A DNA stretch of 64,000 bases from positions 682,001 to 746,000 of the forward strand of contig NZ_JAKWJP010000001.1 in the NCBI RefSeq assembly GCF_022761035.1, given 5' to 3'. Below, one piece after another: positions 25,257-33,960 of the stretch. This stretch comes from Microbacterium sp. SS28. Lineage in GTDB: Bacteria > Actinomycetota > Actinomycetes > Actinomycetales > Microbacteriaceae. The position numbers were made by a program, and so were the translations under genes. The first letter of the stretch is position 1. The number at the start of each line of letters is the position of its first letter. Below the pieces are notes generated by a model, which saw nothing but the letters and a program-made list of their open reading frames with translations, made no database searches and was not told where the DNA came from.

Positions 25257-26840
25257 TTAGTTCGAGACGTTCTGGCCTGCGGCGCGCGCCGCGCGGGCGC
25301 TCGGCGGAGCATCCATCGACAGCGTCTGACCACGGAAGAATGCGGGACGCTTGATCGCCTGCCACACCATGATGACGATGCCCAGGACGATGATCAGCAT
25401 GCCCAGGATGAACACGATCCCGATGCCGCCGATCTGCGAGCCGCTGCCGTAGGCGGGGTCCATCGAGTCGATGAGCGTCGTGAAGAACAGCACAGCGAGG
25501 ATGATGCCGCCCACGAGTGGGAAGAGGAACGTGAAGAAGACGTTCCTCGTCGAGTCGAACCACTGCTTGCGGAAGTACCAGACACACGCGAACGCCGTGA
25601 TCCCGTAGTAGAAGCAGATCATCATGCCGAGCGTGAGGATCGTGTCCCACAGGGTGTCCTCGCTCACGACGCGCATGACCGCGTAGAAGACGGACGCGAC
25701 GACGGCCGACACGATCGTGGCATAGCCGGGCGTGAAGAAGCGCGGGCTGACCTTCGCGTACGACGGCGGGAGCGCGCCGTAGTGGCCCATCGCGAGGAGC
25801 GTGCGCGCGGGGCCGACGAAGGTCGACTGCAGCGACGACGCCGAGCTCGTGAGCACGGCGAGCGACACCAGGAACGCGAGGGGTCCGAGGATGGGTCCGC
25901 TGAGGTGGAAGAAGACGTTCTCCTGGATGTCCTCGTTGCCGAGGCCCAGTCCCTCGGTGCCGACGCCCGCGTACATGATCATCGCGACGGCGAGCAGAAG
26001 GTACAGCGAGACGATCGTGAGGACCGTGATGGTCGCGGCGCGGCCCGGGGTCTTCTCGGGGTCCTTCGTCTCCTCGTTCATCGTGAGGGTGACGTCCCAG
26101 CCCCAGAAGATGAAGATCGACAGCGACAGGCCCGCTGCGAAGGCGCTGAACGAGCCGACCGCGAACGGGTTGAACCACGACAGGTCGAATGGCATGAAGT
26201 CGAAGCCGTTGCCGCTGACGGCCTGGATGATCGCGGCACCCGCGAAGAAGAGCAGCACCACGACCTGGAACGTGACGAGCACGTACTGCAGCTTCTGCGT
26301 CGTCTGCATGTCGCGGTACGACACGAACGTCGCGCCGAGCATGAACAGGAGACACACCGCGATGTTGATCCAGGTCACCGACGCGAGATCGGCGAGCGAC
26401 TCGTTTCCGGTGATCTGCGCGAGCAGCAGGAAGAGGAAGTCGACGGCGACTCCCGCGAGATTGGAGAGCACGAGGATCGTCGCGGCGACGAGGCCCCAGC
26501 CGGCGAGCCAGCCCACCCATGGGCCGAAGGCGCGCGCGGCCCACGTGAACGAGGTGCCCGAGTCGGGCATGCTGCGGTTGAGCTCGCGATAGCCGAATGC
26601 GACCAGGAGCATCGGGATGAAGCCCACGAGGATGATCGCGGGGATCTGGGCGCCGACGACCGAAGCCGTCGGGCCGACGGCGGCCGTGAACGTGTAGGCG
26701 GGGGCGATGCACGAGATGCCGATGACGACGGCGCCGATGAGCCCCACCGTTCCGGCGCTCAGGCCCTTCTTCGAGATGCCGCCGGCTTCTTCGCCGGACG
26801 TGGGCGCGAGCGGCGTTGCGGCGCCTTCGGGAGCGTTCAT
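25257..26840 (-). CDS. APC superfamily amino acid/polyamine permease
   Basis: 527 residues with about 12-14 membrane helices. The N-terminal helix GLIGAVVIGISCIAPAYTFT and the following PTASVVGAQIPAI segment are typical of the APC family. Context suggests uptake of putrescine, GABA or a related amine. The ATG overlaps the stop of the UspA gene (ATGA at 26837-26840), so the two are translationally coupled. Confidence 0.9.
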   Translation of the reverse strand: MNAPEGAATPLAPTSGEEAGGISKKGLSAGTVGLIGAVVIGISCIAPAYTFTAAVGPTASVVGAQIPAIILVGFIPMLLVAFGYRELNRSMPDSGTSFTWAARAFGPWVGWLAGWGLVAATILVLSNLAGVAVDFLFLLLAQITGNESLADLASVTWINIAVCLLFMLGATFVSYRDMQTTQKLQYVLVTFQVVVLLFFAGAAIIQAVSGNGFDFMPFDLSWFNPFAVGSFSAFAAGLSLSIFIFWGWDVTLTMNEETKDPEKTPGRAATITVLTIVSLYLLLAVAMIMYAGVGTEGLGLGNEDIQENVFFHLSGPILGPLAFLVSLAVLTSSASSLQSTFVGPARTLLAMGHYGALPPSYAKVSPRFFTPGYATIVSAVVASVFYAVMRVVSEDTLWDTILTLGMMICFYYGITAFACVWYFRKQWFDSTRNVFFTFLFPLVGGIILAVLFFTTLIDSMDPAYGSGSQIGGIGIVFILGMLIIVLGIVIMVWQAIKRPAFFRGQTLSMDAPPSARAARAAGQNVSN

Positions 26841-27724
26841 CGCTGCTCTCCTTCCTGGTGCTGGGTGGTCCTCGGGACGACGACCATCGGGACGGGGAGT
26901 TCGTGCAGGATCTTGGCGGCCGTCGAGCCGAGGAAGAGCCGGCGCGGCTGCGCGAGGCGGCTCGAGCCGACGATCGCGAGCTCGCCGGGCTCCCAGCTGA
27001 GGGTCCGGACGGCGTCCTCGATGCTCTCACCGCGGGCGACGACGACGTCGGCGTCGGTCTCGGTGAGAGCGGCGCGCACCTGCGCGAGCACCGCGTCGGC
27101 GTGGGCGGCTCCCGCGACGCGGATGACGCCCGTGTCGACGGATGCCGGCAGGTCGACCGAGACGAGCGAGAGCAGCCTCAGCTCGGCGCCCGTCGTGGCG
27201 CTCAGGCTCGTGGCCTCCCGCAGCAGCGACTCTGTGCCGGGGCGCGTGCCGACGGCCGCCGTCACGCGCGTGATGCCCGTCGTGGGGTCGATCTTGCGGG
27301 AACCCTCGGGGGCGAGCACGACGGGGACGTCGGACGAGTGCAGCAGCTCGCTCGCGACCGTGCCGAGGCGGTGCCGTCCGCGCACGCCGCCGTTGGCGGC
27401 GCCCACGACGATGTGCGAGGCGTCGAACTCTCGCGCCGCCGCCACGAGGCCTTCCGCGAACGACTCCGCGAAGCGCACGTGTGCGACGTGGGTGACGGCA
27501 TCCGGGATCTTCTCGGATGCCGCGGCGAGCCACGTCTCAGCCTGCTGCTGCAGGTACCGGTCGTACCCCGCGTCGGGCGGCGTGATGACGCTGCGGCCGT
27601 CGGAGGGGAGCACGACGACGATGTCGAGGTCGGAACCCGACGCAAGGGCGAGCCTCGAGCCGAGGACGACGGCGTCGTCGCCGGCCTCGGTCGCGGTGTA
27701 GCCCACGACGATGCGTCCGCTCAT
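26837..27724 (-). CDS. Tandem universal stress protein
   Basis: 295 residues made of two UspA domains: the first starts RIVVGYTATEAGDDAV and has GAANGGVRGRHRLGTVASELL, the second ends GSSRLAQPRRLFLGSTAAKILHELPVPMVVVP. Both carry the G-x2-G-x9-GS/T type ATP-binding loop. The gene is locked between the amine oxidase and the permease with 4-base overlaps on both sides (27721-27724, 26837-26840). Coupling a nucleotide-binding stress protein to an amine permease suggests a regulatory role for the transporter; that is inference. Confidence 0.88.
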   Translation of the reverse strand: MSGRIVVGYTATEAGDDAVVLGSRLALASGSDLDIVVVLPSDGRSVITPPDAGYDRYLQQQAETWLAAASEKIPDAVTHVAHVRFAESFAEGLVAAAREFDASHIVVGAANGGVRGRHRLGTVASELLHSSDVPVVLAPEGSRKIDPTTGITRVTAAVGTRPGTESLLREATSLSATTGAELRLLSLVSVDLPASVDTGVIRVAGAAHADAVLAQVRAALTETDADVVVARGESIEDAVRTLSWEPGELAIVGSSRLAQPRRLFLGSTAAKILHELPVPMVVVPRTTQHQEGEQR

Positions 27725-29079
27725 GCGCGGGTCTCCTCGAGGATGTTCGCCGCGACGAGGCGGCCCATGCGGATCGCGCCGTCGACGTGCTGGTAGCCGG
27801 CTCCCGCCATGTCGCTGCAGGCGAAGTGGATCGGGCCGACCGCCGTGCGCAGGTCCGCGCCGTAGCGGTGCAGACCGCCGAGGTCGAAGCTCGCGGCGTA
27901 GGCGCCGCGCGTCCACTCCTCGCTCCCCCAGTCGCTCTCGTAGTAGACGACGGGGTTCTTGGCCTCTTCGCCGTAGTAGTGAGACAGCGACTCGAGGATG
28001 CGCTCCTTGCGCTCCTCGGCGCTCAGCGTGAAGACGTCATCGGCGTGACGGTCCGACACGAAGCCCACGAGGGTTCCGCGCTCGTCGCCGTGGTTGGTGT
28101 TGTCGTACGCCTCGTGCGAGAGCTCGTACGGGCTGAAGGCCGTGCCCGACAGACCCTGCTCGCGCCAGAACGGGCGGTCGTAGACGGCGTGCACCTTGAT
28201 GACGAAGCCCATCGAGAGGTGCTGGTGCAGCTGGTGCTGCCGGCGGGGCAGGGCGGGGACGAACTGGATGCGGCTGTAGAGCACGGGCGCGTGGGCGAGG
28301 ATCGCGTAGCGGGCGCGCACCGTCTGGGTCTCGGTCGTCGCGGTGACGCCCTCGTCGGACCACTCCAGCGAACGGACCGGCTGGCCGAGGAAGACGTCGT
28401 CGCCGATGCGCTCCGCGAGCAGGATCGGGACCTGCTGAAGCCCGCCGACGACGCGCTTGTCGAGGATGAAGTCGGCGTCCACGAGGTGCGAGTAGCTGCC
28501 GGCCGAGGCGGCCATGAGCAGCGACTGCAGGAGCGAGAAGGCGTGGATCGGCTTCGTGAGCATCGCGGAGCCGGTCGGGAACGCGAGGTTGAGGACGGCT
28601 TCGTCGTCGTCGGTCTTCGCGCGCAGCCACGCCTCCCACGAGACGGAGTCCCACTCGGCGGCCTTGGGGTGCGCCCACGGACGATCCGGGTCGATCTCGG
28701 CGACCATCGCGTCGAGCTCGGCAGTGATCTCGGCGATGACCCGCTCGGTCTCGGCCGAGACGGGGAAGACGTCGCCCGTGAAGCGGCTGAGCGTGCCGTC
28801 GGGGCCGACGTACACCGAGTCGCCCTCGCGGTAGCGGTCGTACGTCTCGAGGCCGAGTTCGTCGATCGTCTCGATGAGCGCGTGCTGGTCGGGCGAGACC
28901 CACTGTCCGCCGATCTCGAGCATCGCGCCGTCGATGACGTCGGTCCACAGCCGGCCGCCGACGCGATCGCGCGCCTCGAGCACGGCGACCGACAGACCCG
29001 CCTTCCTCAGCTCGTTCGCGGCGGTGAGGCCCGCGGCCCCCGCGCCGATGATCACGACGTCTCGGGTCAGCTCCGACAT
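27721..29079 (-). CDS. FAD-dependent amine oxidase (putrescine oxidase-like)
   Basis: 452 residues. The N-terminus VVIIGAGAAGLTAANELRKAG is the FAD dinucleotide-binding motif, VLEARDRVGGRLWTD follows, and the C-terminus GAGYQHVDGAIRMGRLVAANIL is the FAD-contacting strand of the monoamine/putrescine oxidase family. It oxidises an amine to an aldehyde with release of H2O2. With the adjacent GABA aminotransferase, aldehyde dehydrogenase and permease it forms a putrescine-to-succinate route. The start lies 79 bases after gabT with a hairpin in between. Confidence 0.9.
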   Translation of the reverse strand: MSELTRDVVIIGAGAAGLTAANELRKAGLSVAVLEARDRVGGRLWTDVIDGAMLEIGGQWVSPDQHALIETIDELGLETYDRYREGDSVYVGPDGTLSRFTGDVFPVSAETERVIAEITAELDAMVAEIDPDRPWAHPKAAEWDSVSWEAWLRAKTDDDEAVLNLAFPTGSAMLTKPIHAFSLLQSLLMAASAGSYSHLVDADFILDKRVVGGLQQVPILLAERIGDDVFLGQPVRSLEWSDEGVTATTETQTVRARYAILAHAPVLYSRIQFVPALPRRQHQLHQHLSMGFVIKVHAVYDRPFWREQGLSGTAFSPYELSHEAYDNTNHGDERGTLVGFVSDRHADDVFTLSAEERKERILESLSHYYGEEAKNPVVYYESDWGSEEWTRGAYAASFDLGGLHRYGADLRTAVGPIHFACSDMAGAGYQHVDGAIRMGRLVAANILEETRA

Positions 29080-29112
29080 TGTTGCTCCTTTGCTCGAGTG
29101 GGGGTGCAGTCA

Positions 29113-29155
29113 TGGGGAACGGGCCCGGCTCCCCCAGCCGGACCCGCATTCCCCA
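29113..29155 (-). terminator. Intercistronic hairpin between gabT and the amine oxidase
   Basis: TGGGGAA (29113-29119) pairs with TTCCCCA (29149-29155) and is extended by a 10-position GC-rich inner stem (29120-29129 with 29137-29146, one C-A mismatch) after a 2-nt bulge. No U-run follows, so it may act as an mRNA-stability element or a partial terminator. Confidence 0.5.
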
Positions 29156-29158
29156 CGT

Positions 29159-30517
29159 TCAGGCTGCGGCCAGCGCAGCCGCGACGACGTCGATGCCCTC
29201 GTGGAGCAGTGCGTCGGGGATCGTGAGCGGCGGAAGGAAGCGGATGACGTTCCCATAGGTGCCGCAGGTGAGGACGATGACGCCCTGGGCGATGCACGCC
29301 TTCGCGACAGCGCTGGTGAGCGCGGCATCCGGCTCGCCGGTCGTGGAGTCGACGAACTCGGCCGCGATCATGGCGCCGTGCCCCCGGACGTCGCCGATCC
29401 GCGGGTCCTGCGCCTGCAGGTCGCGTAGGCGTCCGACGAGGATCTCGCCGACCTCGTTCGCGCGCTCGATGAGCCCTTCGGTCTCGAACGCCTCGATCGC
29501 CGCGAGAGCTGCGGCGCACGCGATGGGGTTGCCGCCGTAGGTGCCGCCGAGGCCGCCGGTGTGCGCGGCATCCATGATCTCGGCACGACCCGTCACGGCG
29601 GCGAGGGGCAGCCCGCCCGCGATGCCCTTGGCCGTCGTGATGAGGTCGGGCACGATGCCGAAGCGGTCGCTCGCGAACATCGCGCCGGTGCGGGCGAAGC
29701 CGGTCTGGATCTCGTCGGCGATGAAGACGACGTCGTTCGCGCGACACCAGTCGACGATCGCGTTCAGGAACCCGTCGGCCGGGACGATGAAGCCGCCCTC
29801 GCCCTGGATGGGTTCGATGATGACGGCGGCGAGGTTGTCGGCGCCGACCTGCTTCTCGATGATCGAGATGGCCTTCTTCGCCGCCTCGGGGCCCGTCAGG
29901 CCGTCGCGGTACGGGTACGACAGGGGCGCGCGGTAGATCTCGGAGGCGAACGGGCCGAAACCGCTCTTGTACGGCATCGCCTTGGCCGTGAGGGCCATCG
30001 TGAGGTTCGTGCGGCCGTGGTAGCCGTGGTCGAAGGCGACGACGGCCTGCTTCTTGGTGTGCTTGCGGGCGATCTTGATCGCGTTCTCGACGGCTTCGGC
30101 GCCCGAGTTGAACAGGGCGCTCTTCTTGACGTGGTCGCCTGGCGTGATGCGGTTGAGCGCCTCGGCGACGGCGACGTACGACTCGTACGGCGAGACCATG
30201 AAGCACGTGTGGGTGAACTGCGCGACCTGCGCCTGCACGGCCTCGACGACCTTGGGGTGCGCGTTGCCGAGGCTCGTCACGGCGATGCCGGAGCCGAGGT
30301 CGATGAGCGAGTTGCCGTCGGCGTCGACGATGACTCCCCCGCCCGCGGCGACGGCCTCGATGGGCGCCGTGTGACCGACGCCGGCCGCGACGGCCGCCGC
30401 CTTGCGTGCGAGCAGCTCGTGCGATCGCGGTCCGGGGATGGACGTGACGAGGCGGCGCTCCTGCGGCAGGGACGGTCCGCCGAGCGGCGTTGCGGTGACG
30501 GTTTCGATCGCGGTCAT
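29159..30517 (-). CDS. gabT: 4-aminobutyrate aminotransferase
   Basis: 452 residues, class III PLP aminotransferase. FNSGAEAVENAIKIARKHTK, HGYHGRT, the cofactor Asp in FIADEIQTGFARTG (near 268) and the PLP Lys in TTAKGIAGGLPL (K297) are all intact. It converts GABA and 2-oxoglutarate to succinate semialdehyde and glutamate. The ATG at 30517 has no Shine-Dalgarno but TACGCT seven bases upstream, a leaderless start. It heads the operon and diverges from the PucR regulator. Confidence 0.93.
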   Translation of the reverse strand: MTAIETVTATPLGGPSLPQERRLVTSIPGPRSHELLARKAAAVAAGVGHTAPIEAVAAGGGVIVDADGNSLIDLGSGIAVTSLGNAHPKVVEAVQAQVAQFTHTCFMVSPYESYVAVAEALNRITPGDHVKKSALFNSGAEAVENAIKIARKHTKKQAVVAFDHGYHGRTNLTMALTAKAMPYKSGFGPFASEIYRAPLSYPYRDGLTGPEAAKKAISIIEKQVGADNLAAVIIEPIQGEGGFIVPADGFLNAIVDWCRANDVVFIADEIQTGFARTGAMFASDRFGIVPDLITTAKGIAGGLPLAAVTGRAEIMDAAHTGGLGGTYGGNPIACAAALAAIEAFETEGLIERANEVGEILVGRLRDLQAQDPRIGDVRGHGAMIAAEFVDSTTGEPDAALTSAVAKACIAQGVIVLTCGTYGNVIRFLPPLTIPDALLHEGIDVVAAALAAA

Positions 30518-30524
30518 GCTGGGG

Positions 30525-30601
30525 AGCGTACGGAGACGGATGCCGCACCCGCACTCTCCGCGGTGTACATTCTGTTGCGCCCGATGTACGCCCGGTACAT
30601 G
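30525..30601. promoter_or_regulatory. gabT -10 box and GTACAT operator repeats
   Basis: TACGCT (30530-30525, minus) is the gabT -10. Further upstream GTACAT (30565-30570), ATGTAC (30584-30589) and GTACAT (30595-30600) alternate in orientation, so ATGTAC-N5-GTACAT makes an inverted repeat with a third half-site 13 bases away. They are likely the binding site of the divergent PucR regulator. Confidence 0.55.
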
Positions 30602-30620
30602 CTGGGCCGACGGAGGTGGC

Positions 30621-32156
30621 ATGGAGCCCGCGACGGAGGTGCCGACGCTGCGCGCCCTGCTGCGCCGCGGAGAGCTGAAGCTTCGCCTCGAAGGCGACGA
30701 GGACGACCTCGCGCCCGGCGCGCTCGACCAGCCGCTTCGGTGGGTGCACAACTCGGATCTCGCCGACCCGACGCCCTTCCTGTCGGAGGGCTTGGCCCTG
30801 CTGACGACGGGCACGCAGTTCCTCGGCGCGGGCGACGAGTCCGACGTCTTCCACGCGTACGTGCAGCGCCTGTCCGCGCGCGGGGTCGTGGGGCTCGGCT
30901 TCGGCACCGAGGTCGTGCGCGACGGCATCCCTCCCGCTCTCGCGGACGCCTGCCGGGCCGAGCGCATGCCGCTGTTCGAGGTGCCCTACCGCACGCCCTT
31001 CATCGCCGTCGCCCGCGCCAATGCCGAGGCGATCGCGGCGCAGGCATACGCGCGGCGCAGCTGGGCGCTCGCCGCGCAGCGGGCGATCGCCTTGGCCGCG
31101 CTGCGCCCCGACGGGCTCGGCGCGACCCTCGCCGAGCTCTCGCGACAGCTCGACACGTGGGTGGGGCTCTTCGACGCCGCGGGCGGCCTGAGCCGCGAGC
31201 ATCCGTCCCGCGCGCTCTCCGACGACATGCTCGCCGAGCTGTCCGGCGAGGTCGGCGCGGTCCTGCGCCGGGGCGCCCGCGCAGGGTCTTCCCTGCGCAT
31301 CGGCGACGCGCCCTTCACGATGCAGACCCTCGGCCGCGGCGGACACCTGCGCGGCGTCATCGCCATCGCGGCGAGCGAGCTCGACCAGGAGGGCCGCGCC
31401 GTCGTGACCTCGGTCGTCGCGATGGCGGGCCTCGCCCTCGAGCAGCAGCAGAGCCTCGCGCGCGCCCACGGACTGCTGCGCGGCGGCCTCGTGCAGTCTC
31501 TCCTGACGGGCGACCCCGCGCTCGCCCGGCGCATCGCGCGCGACCTGTGGAGCGGATTCCCCGCGGCTCCTGTCCTGATCGCGGTGACGGATGCAGCGAC
31601 GGCGCGCTCCGACGCCGTCGCGGAATGGCTCGCGCTCCGCGCATCCGAGACGCGGGGCGGGGTGTTCCACGGCCGCGCCGAAGACGCCCTCGTCGTCGTG
31701 AGCCACGAGGACGAGGTGCTCGCGGAGCTCGTGGAGCGGTTCGGCGCGCACCTGGGCGTGTCGGAGCCCGTGCCGTACGCCGAGTTCCGCGACGGCCACG
31801 CGCAGGCCGTCACGGCCCTGCGCCGCGGCACGGAGCCCCTCACGCGGTTCCGCGAGGTCGCGGCATCCGGAGTCCTCTCGGCCCTCGACTCGGACGCCGC
31901 GCGCGCTCTCGCTGCGGCGCGTCTCGCCCCGCTGCGCGAGCACGACGGGCGCGAGGGCACGGCGCTCGTCGAGACGGTGCGCGCGTGGCTCGAGCAGGAC
32001 GCCCGCATCGACGCGGCCGCCACGACTCTCGGGGTGCACCGGCACACTGTGCGCGCCCGCATCGGACTCGCCCAGCGGCTGCTCGGCACCGACCTCGCCT
32101 CGTTCGCGGCCCGCGCCGATCTGTGGGCCGCGCTCCAGGTCGCGGGCGCGGACTGA
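30621..32156 (+). CDS. PucR/CdaR family transcriptional regulator
   Basis: 511 residues. The N-terminal part (about 10-130) resembles the PucR sensory domain, a GGDEF-like middle follows, and the C-terminus DAAATTLGVHRHTVRARIGLAQRLLG is the PucR-type helix-turn-helix. Such proteins often activate GABA, purine or amine catabolism genes. GGAGG stands ahead of the ATG at 30621. It diverges from gabT and is the likely activator of the putrescine/GABA operon. No duplicate regulator is nearby. Confidence 0.88.
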   Translation: MEPATEVPTLRALLRRGELKLRLEGDEDDLAPGALDQPLRWVHNSDLADPTPFLSEGLALLTTGTQFLGAGDESDVFHAYVQRLSARGVVGLGFGTEVVRDGIPPALADACRAERMPLFEVPYRTPFIAVARANAEAIAAQAYARRSWALAAQRAIALAALRPDGLGATLAELSRQLDTWVGLFDAAGGLSREHPSRALSDDMLAELSGEVGAVLRRGARAGSSLRIGDAPFTMQTLGRGGHLRGVIAIAASELDQEGRAVVTSVVAMAGLALEQQQSLARAHGLLRGGLVQSLLTGDPALARRIARDLWSGFPAAPVLIAVTDAATARSDAVAEWLALRASETRGGVFHGRAEDALVVVSHEDEVLAELVERFGAHLGVSEPVPYAEFRDGHAQAVTALRRGTEPLTRFREVAASGVLSALDSDAARALAAARLAPLREHDGREGTALVETVRAWLEQDARIDAAATTLGVHRHTVRARIGLAQRLLGTDLASFAARADLWAALQVAGAD

Positions 32157-32168
32157 GGCCCCGTCACC

Positions 32169-32239
32169 GGATCAGGTGATGTCGCTGGCACAGGCCGATT
32201 CCGGGCCGATCGTCCTACCCCGATGAGATCACCTGATCC
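32169..32239. terminator. Widely spaced inverted repeat between pucR-type gene and ramB
   Basis: GGATCAGGTGAT (32169-32180) and ATCACCTGATCC (32228-32239) are perfect 12-bp complements 47 bases apart in the gap between two convergent genes. It may serve as a bidirectional terminator, although the loop is long. Confidence 0.45.
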
Positions 32240-32274
32240 CGTCACCGCGGCAAGGGGTCGAGCCCGCGCCGGGG

Positions 32275-33753
32275 TCAGCGCGGGGCGTGCGCTTCGAGGA
32301 ACTCGTACACGTCGGTCGTGTCGACGCCCGGGAACGAGCCCGTCGGGAGGGTCGCTAGCAGCGTGCGCGGCGTGCGGACATTGGGCCACGAGTTCTCGCG
32401 CCACGCGGCCTCGAGATCCGCGGGCGCCCGGCGGCAGCACACCTCGACGGAGTGCTTCGAGACCCCGCGGTTGGGGGTGTCCCGGCCGAGGAACCACCTC
32501 GTGTCGTCGAACCTGACCCCGACCGAGACCGAGTGCGCGCCCTCGCTCGAGGCCTCGACCCGCGCCGTGCACCAGTAGGTGCCGTTGCCCGTGTCGGTGT
32601 ACTGGTAGTACGGGTTGAAGTGGTCGTCGACCTCGAAGACGGCACGGCTCGTCCACCGCCGGCAGCACAGCTGCCCCTCGATCGAGCCGAGACGATCGGT
32701 CGGGAAGTTGACGTCGTCGTTCTCATACGCCTTCGTGATGGTGCCGGACTCGTGCACCTTGAGGAAGTGCACGGGTATGCCGAGGTGCACTGTCGCGAGG
32801 TTCGTGAACCGGTGCGCCGCCGTCTCGTACGAGACCGAGTAGGCGTCGCGGAGGTCCTCGATCGAGATCGCGCGGTCGTTCTTGGCGTCCTGGAGGAACG
32901 GCACGGCGTGCGCCTCGGGGATCAGAAGCGCTCCCGTCAGGTAGTTCGTCTCGACGCGCTGGCGCAGGAATCCGGCGTAGCTCGTCGGCTCGCTGTGCCC
33001 CAGGATGCGGCTCGAAAGGGCCTGGAGCACCGCCGTGCGGGGATCGCCCTTCGCCGTCAGGCGGCTCGAGAGGTACAGGCGCCCGTTCTTGATGTCGGCG
33101 ACCGACCGCGTCGTCTGCGGCAGGTCGGGCACGTAGTGCAGCGTGAAGCCCAGGTGCGCCGCGATGTCGGAGGCCGTCCGCTGCGTCAGCGGCCCGCCCG
33201 GGTGGTCGACGGCGTCGAGGATCCGTCGTGCCTGCTCCTCGAGGTCGGCGAAGTAGTTGTTCTGCGTGCGCATGAGCCGGCGCAGCGCGACATTCGCGCG
33301 CCGCGCCTCCTCGGGCGTCGCGGCCCGCTCGTCGCGCAGCCGCTCGATCTCGCCCTGCAGCGCGAGCATCGCCTTGAGCACCTCGTCGGGGATGGTCTTG
33401 CCGACGCGGAACGCCGGGATGCCGAGCGCTTGGAAGGTCTGGCCCTTCATCGCCCGCTCGAGCGCGATCTCGAGCGTCGCGCGCTCGTCGAGCGGCTCTG
33501 ATTCGAGCAGCGCGTCGAGCGTCACCCCGAGCGCGCGGGCGATCGTGCGCAGGAGGGTGAGCTTGGGCTCGCGCCGGCCGTTCTCGATCATCGAGAGCTG
33601 GCTGGGCGCTCGGTCGACAGCGCTCGCGAGCGCATCGAGCGTCATTCCGCGCTCGGTCCGCAGCTGACGGATGCGGCGGCCGATGGTGAGTGAATCCACC
33701 TCTTCATCGTCGGCGAGTTCCTGCGCGATGCCCGTGGTCGGCGACGTCGTCAT
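32275..33753 (-). CDS. ramB: RamB-type regulator of acetate/glyoxylate metabolism
   Basis: 492 residues. An N-terminal XRE helix-turn-helix (IRQLRTERGMTLDALASAVDRAPSQLSMIENGRR) is followed by a linker, an ImmA/IrrE-like region (about 180-320, but with no HExxH zinc motif visible) and the Cys-containing C-terminal region (GQLCCRRW, EVCCRRAPADLE) typical of the short-chain fatty acyl transcriptional regulator family. RamB of Corynebacterium represses aceA and aceB. Here it is directly divergent from aceB-aceA, which supports the assignment. Start ATG 33753 has no clear Shine-Dalgarno. Confidence 0.88.
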   Translation of the reverse strand: MTTSPTTGIAQELADDEEVDSLTIGRRIRQLRTERGMTLDALASAVDRAPSQLSMIENGRREPKLTLLRTIARALGVTLDALLESEPLDERATLEIALERAMKGQTFQALGIPAFRVGKTIPDEVLKAMLALQGEIERLRDERAATPEEARRANVALRRLMRTQNNYFADLEEQARRILDAVDHPGGPLTQRTASDIAAHLGFTLHYVPDLPQTTRSVADIKNGRLYLSSRLTAKGDPRTAVLQALSSRILGHSEPTSYAGFLRQRVETNYLTGALLIPEAHAVPFLQDAKNDRAISIEDLRDAYSVSYETAAHRFTNLATVHLGIPVHFLKVHESGTITKAYENDDVNFPTDRLGSIEGQLCCRRWTSRAVFEVDDHFNPYYQYTDTGNGTYWCTARVEASSEGAHSVSVGVRFDDTRWFLGRDTPNRGVSKHSVEVCCRRAPADLEAAWRENSWPNVRTPRTLLATLPTGSFPGVDTTDVYEFLEAHAPR

Positions 33754-33773
33754 ACCGGGATTCTCTCACGAAA

Positions 33774-33828
33774 GCAGAATTTCGATGAAAGTTCACACGC
33801 TGATCGGTCGTCCCGACTGCCGAATTTC
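33774..33828. promoter_or_regulatory. Direct repeats in the ramB-aceB control region
   Basis: GC[A/C]GAATTTC occurs at 33774-33783 and 33819-33828, 45 bases apart, between ramB and aceB in an otherwise GC-rich stretch. Candidate RamB sites; the sequence is not identical to the corynebacterial motif as I recall it. Confidence 0.4.
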
Positions 33829-33879
33829 TCTCAGAGTGGTCCCACGACCTCCCGCAGATCGGCGCAGAACGCGGATCAC

Positions 33880-33921
33880 GGGATGCCGCGACCCGGTGCA
33901 CACTCCGGGTCGCGGCATCCC
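33880..33921 (+). promoter_or_regulatory. Long hairpin in the aceB upstream region
   Basis: A perfect 17-bp inverted repeat (arms 33880-33896 and 33905-33921, loop of 8) ends 39 bases before the aceB ATG. No gene ends here, so it is not an ordinary terminator. It should fold in the leader or the promoter region and may act as an attenuator. Confidence 0.6.
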
Positions 33922-33960
33922 GAACACCATCAGCACACTCGTTCACAGGAAGACAGGCAC

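Noticed and set aside
29067-32045. A 992-codon open frame on the minus strand spanning gabT and the PucR gene
   Set aside because: It is a shadow frame in the wrong register; gabT and the regulator are recognisable in other frames.
32275-33753. ImmA/IrrE-type metalloprotease of a toxin-antitoxin pair fused to an XRE domain
   Set aside because: The HExxH zinc motif is not visible and the Cys-rich C-terminal region plus divergence from aceB-aceA fit RamB better.
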